Both the position numbers and the translations under genes were made by a program. A stretch of DNA of 64,000 nt from a virus: positions 1-64,000 of IMG/VR virus record IMGVR_UViG_3300046817_000863; one strand, given 5' to 3'. This document shows, piece after piece, positions 48,061 through 56,165 of this stretch (position 1 is the first letter of the stretch; every line of letters begins with the position of its first letter). The notes beneath the pieces were generated by a model. It saw nothing but the letters and a program-made list of their open reading frames with translations. It was not told the DNA's origin and searched no databases.

Positions 48061-49859
48061 GCATCGCCCCCTGTGTTTTCGTTCTGATATATCGGCCCAA
48101 TTCGATATGCCCCGCTCGTCAACTTCGCCACCAGCCCTCGTTGCTCCATCGACAGCAGGCATGACCTCACGAGGTTCACGTTCATGCGCAGCGCTGAGGC
48201 CAACCTGGCAGGGATCATCTGCCCGTCCGTCTGCAGGCAGGTCATGATTTCGCGCTCGTCTTTCATCGCACGAACCTCTTGCCCCGTCCCGATCATTTCC
48301 CAGCCGAACGCAGCGCTATCGCGGTTGAAGCGGAGCCCGAAGGTCTGCTCTTCAACCTCACGCCCAACAATCTCCAGCGAGCACAATCCGGTTTGCCTGT
48401 CTTCGCGAGTAAGTGACCAGATCGCATCCGCGGCCGCCGTTATCCCGGTCGTGCCTGCTACCGCATCGATCCCGCTTTCTCCAGGCACACTCTTGCGCTG
48501 GTGGTGAACCAGCACCATAGCCGTTTCGTGCTTCGCGCCGATCTTGCGTATGGTGTCGATTTCGCTGTACTCCGCACGCATCACGTCTTTGGTCTTCCCG
48601 GATCCCCCTACCAGCGCAAGAAACGTGTCGATAATCACCACCGTCGGTCGACGTTCAGCAATGATCTTGTCCAGTTGCTCAGCACCACCATGCCCCAGCG
48701 GGTCAAGGGAGTAAACCATCGAGATGTTCTGGAGGAACACCGATTCGGATTCCTTCAGCTTTCGCATTCGCGATGCTGTTCTGGCTTGCGATTCTTCGAG
48801 TGCGACGTACAGCACCACACCGGGCGAATGAACGCTCTGGCCTATGACCTGGCGCCCCTCTGCGATGGCAAGAGCAAGTTGCAGCGTGAGCCACGACTTT
48901 CCTGTTTTCGGCCGACCAGCGAATATCGTCAGCCCGTTGTAGAGCATCCCTGGGATGATGCATCGCATATCCAGCCCCGAAGATCTATACACCGTCAGGC
49001 CGTCGACGGTAGCTACTCCAATGCGCTCCTCGCGCTCTTGTGCTTCGTGCTCTTTTGCCTTGGTGAGGCGATACAGTTTCGTGGCAGTGCGGAACAGATC
49101 GTTATCGGCAGGCTGGTACTTCATCACGCTTGCCGCGATTTGCTGGACGTTCCTGGCATCCCCCGGGATCGTGCAGCGCCTGCTGTTTACTTCCTGCATC
49201 GTGGGCAGCATCTCGGCATCTGTGAGCCCCATCTTGCGCAGCGCGCCGGCCAGCGCCAGCAGCGTGTAGTGCTGCACCCCGTGCGGTATGCGATCGGGTA
49301 CAGGAAAATGTGAACTGCCGTGATGGCTTTCCTTGTGCCCAAGGATCTCCAGCAACCAAAGCGGAGCCTCCGCAAGCTTTACGCGCTCGATCTCATCCAG
49401 CCCATCCCAGACGTACTCGTCTCCGGTAACGGGGTGAATGCTTGGAGGCGCTACGACCTGTCCCCCATCTCCCCGGATGTCGATCCCAGGCATAAGCCCC
49501 GCGGCATTCGACACGGGGAATGTGGGATAGCGGAAAAACAGGTGCATCCCCTTGCTGCCTGTAATCTGCTGCCAGGTGTCAGGGAACTGCCCGTGCTTCG
49601 TCAGCAGCGTTTCGTAGCTCTCGTACCCTCCGTTCTTCGGGTCGACATCGACCACGAAGACTCCGCTTCGCTTGCCGGTGGCGATGCCAACGTTGGCGGT
49701 TGGATTTTGCTGCCACCAGCGGGAGATTATGGCCTTGTCGTTAGTCGCCACTTCCGGCCAGTTAGCGAACATCGGCTTTTTCTCCCGAGGCTTCAGCGGG
49801 ATCACACACAAACCGAGTTGCGCGTATCGCAGAGCAGCCTGGCCTAAATCGCTCAGCAT
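48057..49859 (-). CDS. Prim-Pol/AAA primase-helicase
   Basis: The 600-residue product joins a primase-polymerase domain to a RecA/RepA-like ATPase. The first domain (residues about 1-170) has VVDVDPKNGG (Asp71/Asp73), SKGMHLFF (His106) and GGQVVAPPSIHP. The second has Walker A GRPKTGKS (315-322) and Walker B VVIIDTF (407-413). The C-terminal 60 residues form a winged helix (RLASALRMNVNLVRSCLLSM). It would prime and unwind at the phage fork. It directly follows the replisome-organiser gene, 2 bp apart. Confidence 0.9.
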   Translation of the reverse strand: MLSDLGQAALRYAQLGLCVIPLKPREKKPMFANWPEVATNDKAIISRWWQQNPTANVGIATGKRSGVFVVDVDPKNGGYESYETLLTKHGQFPDTWQQITGSKGMHLFFRYPTFPVSNAAGLMPGIDIRGDGGQVVAPPSIHPVTGDEYVWDGLDEIERVKLAEAPLWLLEILGHKESHHGSSHFPVPDRIPHGVQHYTLLALAGALRKMGLTDAEMLPTMQEVNSRRCTIPGDARNVQQIAASVMKYQPADNDLFRTATKLYRLTKAKEHEAQEREERIGVATVDGLTVYRSSGLDMRCIIPGMLYNGLTIFAGRPKTGKSWLTLQLALAIAEGRQVIGQSVHSPGVVLYVALEESQARTASRMRKLKESESVFLQNISMVYSLDPLGHGGAEQLDKIIAERRPTVVIIDTFLALVGGSGKTKDVMRAEYSEIDTIRKIGAKHETAMVLVHHQRKSVPGESGIDAVAGTTGITAAADAIWSLTREDRQTGLCSLEIVGREVEEQTFGLRFNRDSAAFGWEMIGTGQEVRAMKDEREIMTCLQTDGQMIPARLASALRMNVNLVRSCLLSMEQRGLVAKLTSGAYRIGPIYQNENTGGDA

Positions 49860-49861
49860 GG

Positions 49862-50806
49862 CTAGTCGTCATCTTCCCGGCCAACCATGGCCTCGGTCGT
49901 GTCGTCCCAGCGCTCAGCGCGAATCCACGTAGCTCCGTGGGGACGCTTTTCCTCCGAGCGCGTAAGCATCACCGGGGATTGGGCCTCTACCGCAGCCACG
50001 ATTTGTTCGTGCAGTGCCAGCGTAGTCACGCGTTCGAAGTACGCGACGCGTGCCTCTTTTTTGCAGGCTTTGCGCCAGTAGCCCATCCAGAACTCTTCAA
50101 ACCAGCCCAGCCGTGCGTAGATCCAATACAGCGAATCCGGCGCTTTATCCTCGGGAATGTCTCGCCCCTTCAGGTCGTAGATTTTGTCGATTACCGCAGT
50201 CGGAGTTTTTCTGATGCCTTGCCACCCCACCGACGTGAGGTAGGCAGCCCCGTCAGCGGGTGAAGGCTCAGCGTCTTCGCTGCGGTCAAACAGAAGCGCT
50301 TCGTCAGCCGCGGCATTCCCCCTGGAGGGAACCGGCTTTGAGGCGTTGCTCTTGCCTGGTTTTTGCGAGACACCCGCACCGTCCCCTTGGGGGACTATAG
50401 GGGGTTCTGTATCTGTATCTGTATCTGTATCTAGTTCTTTGCTTCGGACACTCTCCGGACACTCTCCGGACACTCTCCCGACACGAAGGGTGTATTCATC
50501 CCTATATTTCAACAACTTAGGAATTGAAACTTTAAGGCTTTCTCCGCAGAGTTCATACGAAACCAACCGAAACTTTGCTAAAAGTTCCAACAATCTTAGA
50601 AGTTTCTGACGATTTGTGTATAAGTTTGCTCTCCAAAACGAGAGCGGATGGACGGCTTCTGAGGTGACGTCACCCCCACCAATTCGCTCTGCTATGACCT
50701 CACAAAGGAGCCAGTAGAACCCATACGCTTCAGGTCCCGCTTCGGACAGAACGGGGGTCATGTTTTCGTCAACGTGAGCCCTCGTGAGGTGCTTAAACCA
50801 CCTCAT
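49862..50806 (-). CDS. Replisome-organiser-like replication initiation protein
   Basis: The 314-residue product begins MRWFKHLTRAHVDENMTPVL then GFYWLLCEVIAERIGG, typical of phage replication initiator N-domains with a winged helix (LRLLELLAKFRLVSYELCGE). A low-complexity linker, DTDTDTDT, follows, and a C-terminal helical part (YWIYARLGWFEEFWMGYWRK) may load the helicase. The central DNA holds 11-bp iterons, as in lambda gene O, so the gene may contain the origin. Confidence 0.8.
   Translation of the reverse strand: MRWFKHLTRAHVDENMTPVLSEAGPEAYGFYWLLCEVIAERIGGGDVTSEAVHPLSFWRANLYTNRQKLLRLLELLAKFRLVSYELCGESLKVSIPKLLKYRDEYTLRVGRVSGECPESVRSKELDTDTDTDTEPPIVPQGDGAGVSQKPGKSNASKPVPSRGNAAADEALLFDRSEDAEPSPADGAAYLTSVGWQGIRKTPTAVIDKIYDLKGRDIPEDKAPDSLYWIYARLGWFEEFWMGYWRKACKKEARVAYFERVTTLALHEQIVAAVEAQSPVMLTRSEEKRPHGATWIRAERWDDTTEAMVGREDDD
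50407..50488. other. Candidate replication origin: 11-bp iterons and hexamer tract
   Basis: Three exact tandem copies of CGGACACTCTC lie at 50445-50455, 50456-50466 and 50467-50477, then a degenerate CCGACACGAAG. Next to them, CTGTAT is repeated four times (50407-50430). An AT-richer stretch follows (about 50505-50640). The 11-bp period is near one helical turn. Position inside an initiator gene matches the lambda-type origin layout. Confidence 0.6.
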
Positions 50807-50980
50807 TCAGGTGTTACTCTCCCACTCCGCACGCAACTCGTCGTCTGTGAGGTTGAAGGGCTCGTTGCCTGGTTCTGGGAGAGGACTAGTACCGTGACCC
50901 TCAAAATGAGCCGTACTAATACTGTTTTCAGGTGTTTCGGAGGATGCCGGAATGGGGTAGGATAATATCTGAACAGGCAT
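50807..50980 (-). CDS. Tiny hypothetical protein
   Basis: The 57-residue ORF (MPVQILSYPIPASSETPENS...) is polar and Pro-rich and ends LTDDELRAEWESNT. It lies just upstream of the initiator gene, ending 1 bp before it. An AAGGAGAG site precedes its ATG. No motif was recognised. Confidence 0.5.
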   Translation of the reverse strand: MPVQILSYPIPASSETPENSISTAHFEGHGTSPLPEPGNEPFNLTDDELRAEWESNT

Positions 50981-50991
50981 TTTCGCTCTCC

Positions 50992-51300
50992 TTAGCGAAT
51001 CTTGCTTAGGGGGCTTCGATGGTTCACCGCCATCGGGGTCCCCGTTTCGTTTTTAAGGGTATCAGAAAACCCCGTAAAGTCAAACACGCATATTCCTGCT
51101 TTTACGGGTTTACCTGAGTGTTCGAGAATCATCTCCTCGCAGAAACTATCCAGAAGCCATTGCTCCACCGTCGCCGGCGTGCATTGCACGTCTAAGCACT
51201 TGTGGTCGGGCTTCATGTGCTCCAGAGCAGCAAGCTGCTGTTCGCGGCACCATGCGGTTTCTTTTGTTGGAATAGCACTAGTTTCAGGAAATTCACTCAT
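50992..51300 (-). CDS. Small hypothetical protein
   Basis: The 102-residue product (MSEFPETSAIPTKETAWCRE...) has helices around TPATVEQWLLDSFCEEMILE. The DNA carries an inverted pair of CCCGTAAA (51071-51078) and TTTACGGG (51101-51108). No family was recognised. Confidence 0.5.
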   Translation of the reverse strand: MSEFPETSAIPTKETAWCREQQLAALEHMKPDHKCLDVQCTPATVEQWLLDSFCEEMILEHSGKPVKAGICVFDFTGFSDTLKNETGTPMAVNHRSPLSKIR

Positions 51301-51365
51301 AGCGATACGCCTTCAGCGAATAACGAGTAGTGCCGGTTGAGCCTGTTTTTAGCGATGTCGCTCAT
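51297..51365 (-). CDS. Possible 22-residue peptide between coupled genes
   Basis: ATG 51365 to TGA 51297 encodes MSDIAKNRLNRHYSLFAEGV plus SL. Its stop overlaps the next ATG (ATGA) and it begins 10 bp after the DUF5131 stop. Size alone is weak evidence, and the junction is the main support. Confidence 0.35.
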   Translation of the reverse strand: MSDIAKNRLNRHYSLFAEGVSL

Positions 51366-51375
51366 ACTTGCCTTG

Positions 51376-52182
51376 TCATGCGGTCGCCGCGTGGGACTCG
51401 CGCACTTGCAAGTCGGCAGGAAACTTGTCGAATTCTTTGAACTGTCTGGTGTTCGCCTGAGACAGTTGCTTCATGAAGAATGCAACCCCGGTACGCTGGC
51501 ACTGATCACGCAGCGAGCGCGCCCACTCAACCGGCATTGGGCGAGCACCAGGACCGCTCTCCCCTCCGCAGATAACCTGGTGTATTCCGCCCCTGGCTAA
51601 CTGGTGCTCGATATCTAATTCCCCAAGCAACGGTTCGCAGCTGAGTGCACGGGAAGCGAATGGAGTGCACTGCAAGGCGTCGACACGCCAGAGGTAATCT
51701 CTGGACTCAACGGTCGTCATTCCGCAGACGTTAGGCTGTGGATTCTCTACCCACCGTGACGGCAGGAATCGCTTGAAGTTCTGCGGGCGCTTAGTAAGCA
51801 ACAGCCAGTCAAGGTTAGGTGTCCAGCCGATCAGCCTGTAGAGCCATTCGCGTGACTCTAGTATGTTCTCCGAGACAAGATGCGCGGTTCCTGCGTACTC
51901 TTCCATGACGTCGCACATCGAACCGCAGAATACCCGCGCTCGCCGGCCAGACTTTGCTGCTGCCTTATCCCATTTCACTGGCGCTGACCAGTACTTGTCT
52001 CCGAAGAATCTACGCTCAGCGTCCTTGCCCCAGATCGGGAACTTAGACCCTGTTTCGCTGAATCCGACGCGCTTCGCGAACCCTTCCGCGTAGCAGTGGT
52101 CGCAGGCAGGACTTACTGCGGTACAACCCCACCAGGGGTTGAATGTGTGGTCGGTCCATTCGATCCTTGAATTTGTGCTCAT
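51376..52182 (-). CDS. DUF5131 (Gp37/Gp68) family phage protein
   Basis: ATG 52182 gives 268 residues. IEWTDHTFNPWWGCTAVSPA then CDHCYAE is the family's hallmark, with a C-x6-C-x2-C iron-sulfur-like motif. VFCGSMCDVMEE, WLLLTKRP, and ICGGESGPGARPM then AFFMKQL are further signatures. These proteins are thought to be radical-SAM-like, and their reaction is unknown. An extended upstream frame overlaps the previous gene and is rejected. Confidence 0.88.
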   Translation of the reverse strand: MSTNSRIEWTDHTFNPWWGCTAVSPACDHCYAEGFAKRVGFSETGSKFPIWGKDAERRFFGDKYWSAPVKWDKAAAKSGRRARVFCGSMCDVMEEYAGTAHLVSENILESREWLYRLIGWTPNLDWLLLTKRPQNFKRFLPSRWVENPQPNVCGMTTVESRDYLWRVDALQCTPFASRALSCEPLLGELDIEHQLARGGIHQVICGGESGPGARPMPVEWARSLRDQCQRTGVAFFMKQLSQANTRQFKEFDKFPADLQVRESHAATA

Positions 52183-52184
52183 CG

Positions 52185-52463
52185 CTACCCCTTCAGCGCG
52201 GCAACAGCATCCAGCAATCGAGGCAGCGCATTCACGGCAGCGGCGATTAGATCCATCTCTTCCGGGTAAAGAGAGCATGTACCGTAGTAACGGCCGCTGC
52301 TCGAATACAGCGCCAATGTCCCACCGTGTGGCTCAGTGTCGGCCTGGTGTAGTGCACAGTAAGCGCCTCGGCTTGTCTCGACGCGCCACGGGAACCGCTG
52401 CGGTACGGCTGCAAGTAGCCTGCGAAGTTCCGCAACCTCCTCGCTGGTGATGTGGTCACTCAC
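52185..52463 (-). CDS. Small hypothetical protein
   Basis: The 92-residue product (MSDHITSEEVAELRRLLAAV...) has two helices, with a beta-like centre and MDLIAAAVNALPRLLDAVAA at the end. That tail is common in short phage proteins. It is overlapped upstream by ATGA. The role is unknown. Confidence 0.55.
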   Translation of the reverse strand: MSDHITSEEVAELRRLLAAVPQRFPWRVETSRGAYCALHQADTEPHGGTLALYSSSGRYYGTCSLYPEEMDLIAAAVNALPRLLDAVAALKG

Positions 52464-52882
52464 AGAATCTTCTCCTCCCAGCCTCCACCCAAGCCAGGGA
52501 AAGCAATCTTAAACGTGAACGGGAACGTAGCGCCCGCGGCGACACCAAGCTTGCAGCGTGCATCGTCCTCCATCCGCGGGATGCGCTTCGTACTGCCAGT
52601 TTTCTTTAGCGCGTACTTCGTGTTAGTAGCTGCTTTAACTTCAACGCAAGTGAGTGTCCCATCGCGCTCGAAGACGAGGAAATCCGGTGTATACCGGACG
52701 TCCTTGCCAAGCTTCAGACTCACCAGCTCGAACCAGTAATTATGGATCTCACCTAAACGCTTTCGCGCCTCCAGAACGAGCGCATACGCAGCCTCGGTTT
52801 GGTTCATCTTCCCGTGCTTGTGTACTCCCCGGGCTTTACTCCGGGGTTGATTGCGGAACTGCGCTGGAGTGATTGTGTTCAT
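52460..52882 (-). CDS. DUF1064-type nuclease-fold protein
   Basis: The 140-residue product has MNQTEAAYALVLEARKRLGE, then YTPDFLVFERDGTLTCVEVK. This is the E...D...ExK arrangement of PD-(D/E)XK nucleases as in DUF1064 phage proteins, thought to replace RusA-type resolvases. It lies in the recombination cluster with SSB and Erf. Confidence 0.8.
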   Translation of the reverse strand: MNTITPAQFRNQPRSKARGVHKHGKMNQTEAAYALVLEARKRLGEIHNYWFELVSLKLGKDVRYTPDFLVFERDGTLTCVEVKAATNTKYALKKTGSTKRIPRMEDDARCKLGVAAGATFPFTFKIAFPGLGGGWEEKIL

Positions 52883-53250
52883 GCCTCTGCTGCTTCCTGG
52901 AAAAGGTTGTCCTGGAGTTCGTGCGGCTCCATTGCTGCCTCGCGCACCAGTTCCCCTGTATCAAGCCGAAATGTCGTCTTCTTGCCTTGCGTAGGGAAGT
53001 GGAAGTAGATCTCGCAATCTATGTCTCTGTACTCGTACCCGTTGGTGTACTTGCGAGACTCGCGCGAGATCGCCGATTCGGCCTCAGTGATCTGAGCTTT
53101 CAGATCCGCGTCGACCTGTTTCTTCTGGTCTTCCAGCATCACTTTCCGCTGGTTAGCGTTAGCCAGTTCGGTAGCGATTTCTTTCTTCTCGCGCTCCGAG
53201 AAGTCGTAGCGCAAATTTACTTTAATGTCTTTCTTTTGTCTCTCTGCCAT
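52879..53250 (-). CDS. Charged helical hypothetical protein
   Basis: ATG 53250, preceded by AAAGAG, gives 123 residues (MAERQKKDIKVNLRYDFSER...). A long helix (ATELANANQRKVMLEDQKKQ) precedes a beta-rich domain (YEYRDIDCEIYFHFPTQGKK). An earlier in-frame ATG would overlap the PEP-CTERM-like gene. No family was recognised. Confidence 0.6.
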   Translation of the reverse strand: MAERQKKDIKVNLRYDFSEREKKEIATELANANQRKVMLEDQKKQVDADLKAQITEAESAISRESRKYTNGYEYRDIDCEIYFHFPTQGKKTTFRLDTGELVREAAMEPHELQDNLFQEAAEA

Positions 53251-53261
53251 GGGTAGCTCTT

Positions 53262-53723
53262 TCAGACTCTTGTTTTCCGGCAATCCCAGCAAATCCCAGT
53301 ACCCTCGGTGCTGTCTTCAGCGCACACGCAACTCCCGCTGGGGACGGTGGCGGGCACCTTCCGCCGATACTGAAACCACAGCGCTATAAGCAGGCAGCCA
53401 AGCAACATCAACACGGCCGAGGATGGCTCCGGGACCTGGTTCACGCTTCCGCCGTCATCAACGTGAATCTCGGTGATGGGGGTAGCAGGCGGTGGGGTCA
53501 AGACAGGCGGTGGATCATAGTGAGTCACTGGCGGTGGATCGTAGTGAATCACAACCTCAGGACAGAAGTTATTCGGGCAGATAGGCACTGGCTCGAAAGG
53601 CAGACCGTCTACATGATTATCGACAACAGTGATTCCCGTCTGCGGATTCTGCCAGGTGTAGAGGTAGCCACCATCGCTACCTGACTGCTGATATACGTCT
53701 CCGTTATTGCCTACAAAACTCAT
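53262..53723 (-). CDS. PEP-CTERM-like anchored phage protein
   Basis: The 153-residue product has a Pro-rich stalk (HYDPPPVTHYDPPPVLTPPP). Then comes VPEPSSAVLMLLGCLLIALW followed by FQYRRK, the tripartite PEP-CTERM signal: Pro-Glu-Pro, hydrophobic span, basic cluster. A further 27 Cys-containing residues follow the cluster, unlike classic cases. No N-terminal signal peptide is visible. Exosortase systems sort such proteins in some Acidobacteriota and Proteobacteria. A phage-encoded substrate is unexpected. Confidence 0.7.
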   Translation of the reverse strand: MSFVGNNGDVYQQSGSDGGYLYTWQNPQTGITVVDNHVDGLPFEPVPICPNNFCPEVVIHYDPPPVTHYDPPPVLTPPPATPITEIHVDDGGSVNQVPEPSSAVLMLLGCLLIALWFQYRRKVPATVPSGSCVCAEDSTEGTGICWDCRKTRV

Positions 53724-53766
53724 TTCGTTTCTCCTCTTAACAAACTAAGATCAACTTCTCGCGGGG

Positions 53767-54075
53767 TTATCGGCACGCCACATTTACGATCAGCGCTCCC
53801 CAGCCAGCGCCTGCAAGCAGACCTGCAAAAACCAGCGACTTACGAAGGCTTGTATTGTGTCGGAGTTCTTTCCTGTAAGCTACGCGAGTGGCAGTGAGGC
53901 ACGTAACGCCAACCGTGTAGATAGTCTGCCCTTCGAACTGCATCGGGTACACCGGAACACCAAGTTCGTGTTCCATCCTCTCTGCCTTCTCTGCGGTGAT
54001 GCTCTTGAGTTCTTCTGTTGCTGAGTTAACCAGCTTCTTGATTTCAGCCAGGTTGTATTCGCGTGGATCGCTCAT
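53767..54075 (-). CDS. C-tail-anchored hypothetical protein
   Basis: The 102-residue product has a helical charged N-terminus (MSDPREYNLAEIKKLVNSAT) and a hydrophobic C-terminal segment (SLVFAGLLAGAGWGALIVNV). It is probably anchored in the inner membrane. The start overlaps the upstream stop. Confidence 0.55.
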   Translation of the reverse strand: MSDPREYNLAEIKKLVNSATEELKSITAEKAERMEHELGVPVYPMQFEGQTIYTVGVTCLTATRVAYRKELRHNTSLRKSLVFAGLLAGAGWGALIVNVACR

Positions 54076-54266
54076 TGCGCCATCACCTCGCGAGCAAGCG
54101 ATTCGCGCTGCCGGCCCTCAATAAGTGCCCTGCGCTGGCGTAACCTTCTGCTGGCACCAAGCAGCCTGATTGCAACAGCCTCCAGTGTGTTAGCGAGTCC
54201 TCTGTCAAGCAGGTAGACCACTATGCCGATAAGTGCCAACACGAGAACTGCAATCGCTACCGTCAT
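54072..54266 (-). CDS. Small membrane protein
   Basis: ATG 54266 gives 64 residues. MTVAIAVLVLALIGIVVYLL is a membrane span, and a basic helix follows (LLGASRRLRQRRALIEGRQR). The role is unknown. A 230-bp structured gap separates it from the SSB gene upstream. Confidence 0.55.
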   Translation of the reverse strand: MTVAIAVLVLALIGIVVYLLDRGLANTLEAVAIRLLGASRRLRQRRALIEGRQRESLAREVMAQ

Positions 54267-54289
54267 TTCTGCCTCCCCCCTCAAGCCAG

Positions 54290-54440
54290 ACGAATCCCGT
54301 CTGGATCATCCCCGGAAGGGGAGTCCAAATTGCAGGCCGTACAGTTGGATTTTCGGGATCCGTCTGGATAGACCGTGACACCCCGGTTTCACGATCTATC
54401 GAGACGGCCTCTCGCGAGGCTCGTCCCGAAGCTAGTCTTA
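54290..54440. ncRNA. Candidate structured RNA region
   Basis: Four stem-loops occur in about 150 bp. CCAGACG/CGTCTGG lies at about 54286-54304 and CCCC/GGGG just after it. GATAGA-C-CGTGA pairs with TCACG-A-TCTATC (about 54367-54397). GCCTC/GAGGC sits inside GACG/CGTC (about 54400-54424). The density of perfect stems is unlike the coding flanks. Strand is undecided. An RNA element controlling SSB or downstream genes is possible. Confidence 0.45.
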
Positions 54441-54514
54441 TTTCCTAAGGAGGACTGTTCATTTGCTGCAGGCTTTATTTACCCTGCCCATAAAGGACCA
54501 CCTTTCTTATAAAG

Positions 54515-54904
54515 TCAGGTTTGCCAGTCGTCATCTACCGGGACGGTCACTTCGCGAGGTTCGCGCGAGCCACCACCACCAAGCAGAATTACGTTGTCAG
54601 CGACAATTTCAGTAATATACTTTTTCGTGCCGTCATTGCCTTCGTAACTGCGCGTAGACAAGCGGCCCTCCACATATACCTGCTTGCCCTTCAGGAGGTA
54701 ATTGGAAAGACTCTCGCCATTCCACAAAATAATATTGGCCCACGTAGTTTCTTCCTTCCAATCGCCGGATGTCTTGTCTTTCCATTTATGGCCGAGTGCG
54801 AGGCTGAAGCTTGTCTTGCACGCGCCTGACGGCGTGAATTTGACTTCTGCATCCTTCCCAAGCGATCCAATGAAGATGCATTTATTGACCGAGCGTTGTG
54901 ACAT
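54515..54904 (-). CDS. ssb: Single-stranded DNA-binding protein
   Basis: The 129-residue product has the OB-fold SSB pattern: NKCIFIGSLGKDAEVKFTPS, FSLALGHKWKD, TTWANIILWNGESLSNYLLK then GKQVYVEGRLSTRSYEG. The acidic C-terminus ends DDDWQT instead of the usual DDDIPF tip. It protects ssDNA and would work with the Erf annealing protein encoded just upstream. Confidence 0.93.
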   Translation of the reverse strand: MSQRSVNKCIFIGSLGKDAEVKFTPSGACKTSFSLALGHKWKDKTSGDWKEETTWANIILWNGESLSNYLLKGKQVYVEGRLSTRSYEGNDGTKKYITEIVADNVILLGGGGSREPREVTVPVDDDWQT

Positions 54905-55755
54905 TAAGCAATCACCTGTGGCACCTGATGCAAGCTCTGGAGAAGCTGCAGGCGAGTCTGGAGGTCAGTCTTGATCTCTCGCGCTGCAGCGACCCCGGCC
55001 TTAACTACCTCGTTCGCGTGCTTGAACCCTCTATCTCCGAGAACCGAGTAGTATTCGTGCTCCATGTTGATCTCTACATACCCCGCTTTGATGTGCGCGA
55101 AAACGTCAATCATTTCCTGAAACGTTGGAACCTTCGACGGCTTCACTCGCTCTTTCGCCTGCGCGACACGATCCACAGGTGGGGGAGTGGGCTGAAACGT
55201 ACCGCCCAGATTTGCCGGGATGTCGCTATCATCGATAGCTGCTGGCTTTGCCTGTGCCTGAAGGTCTGCGATCTTCTGCTTCGCCACGGCCTGCGCAGCT
55301 TCCTTACTCCCGCTCCCGGATGCTGCGTTCCCGTCGTCATCCTCCGGAGCGATCCCGACCATTGACGCCAGCCCATACCGGCGACCGTAGGTAATCGCGC
55401 TGCCAACCGCCTGAGGCGTGTTCTGCACTGCCTCCAGCTCCAGGCTGCAATCGATCCACTGACCGCTTTTGTGCATCAGCAGCGTAGTCACCGAGACTTT
55501 CTTCCCGGTGGACCTCACTGGCTGCAGAACACTCAGCCCGTTATCGGTGAGTGGCTTTCTGCACGCTTCCCAGACTGAAGCAAGGTCCGCATATTTCCGG
55601 TTGAAGTGCGGATTGAGAGTGTCTTTCATCGCGCCCTCAATTTGCGCTTGCGCCTTGCATAAGGATTCAGCCAGCGCCTCTATATCGACGCTGCGCTGGT
55701 AATTCGCCTCTGCCGCAAGCAGCGGGATGTCGGTCATTCCCTCGTATTCGCTCAT
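54904..55755 (-). CDS. erf: Erf-family single-strand annealing protein
   Basis: The 283-residue product carries ERF-family signatures: AMKDTLNPHFNRKYADLASV, then KPLTDNGLSVLQ, and AVGSAITYGRRYGLASMVGI, then APEDDDGNAA. The C-terminal 130 residues are a Pro-rich linker and a helical end. It anneals complementary strands for phage recombination. Its TAA shares a base with the ssb ATG. Confidence 0.93.
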   Translation of the reverse strand: MSEYEGMTDIPLLAAEANYQRSVDIEALAESLCKAQAQIEGAMKDTLNPHFNRKYADLASVWEACRKPLTDNGLSVLQPVRSTGKKVSVTTLLMHKSGQWIDCSLELEAVQNTPQAVGSAITYGRRYGLASMVGIAPEDDDGNAASGSGSKEAAQAVAKQKIADLQAQAKPAAIDDSDIPANLGGTFQPTPPPVDRVAQAKERVKPSKVPTFQEMIDVFAHIKAGYVEINMEHEYYSVLGDRGFKHANEVVKAGVAAAREIKTDLQTRLQLLQSLHQVPQVIA

Positions 55756-56165
55756 GCTGTTTCCTCTAAATCCATTGGTTTCTCCGGGTACTCGCCCTGC
55801 TCAATCCGGTGCTGCAACTCTCCTACATTCCGCTCGTGCATATCGTTTGCGAGGTTATCCGCGCTGTGCATGATCTCTCCGGTGATTTTCAGCGTGTGGT
55901 CGGGCTGGAGGCTGATTGTGTCCGGGACCGAGATGTCAACGTATCCGTCTTCGAGCACTCCACGAAAGGCCATCGTTTCGTAGTGGCGATTGGCTCCAAT
56001 CGTTACCAGCTTGTACCCGTCGCTCTTGTCCCTTTGGTTGCCAACAGTGCTGACGATGTAATGTCTTCCGTCTTCGGTTGACAGCAATGTATTACGCCGG
56101 AACAGGCAGCTGGCAGCGCAGATGTAGTGCGCCGGCCAGCCTCGTTCCAGTCTGGTCACCTTCAC
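55752..56165 (-). CDS. Hypothetical protein
   Basis: The 137-residue product is beta-rich (TVGNQRDKSDGYKLVTIGAN, YVDISVPDTISLQPDH) with a polar C-terminus. It is overlapped by ATGA on both sides in the recombination cluster. No motif was recognised. Confidence 0.5.
   Translation of the reverse strand: MKVTRLERGWPAHYICAASCLFRRNTLLSTEDGRHYIVSTVGNQRDKSDGYKLVTIGANRHYETMAFRGVLEDGYVDISVPDTISLQPDHTLKITGEIMHSADNLANDMHERNVGELQHRIEQGEYPEKPMDLEETA

Noticed and set aside
50407-50430. CTGTAT x4 as a simple microsatellite
   Set aside because: Could be slippage only, but it lies beside exact 11-bp iterons in an initiator gene, so it was kept as part of an origin candidate.
54290-54440. Hammerhead or other known ribozyme
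   Set aside because: The conserved hammerhead core (CTGATGA...GAAA) was not found in either strand, so no ribozyme class is claimed.
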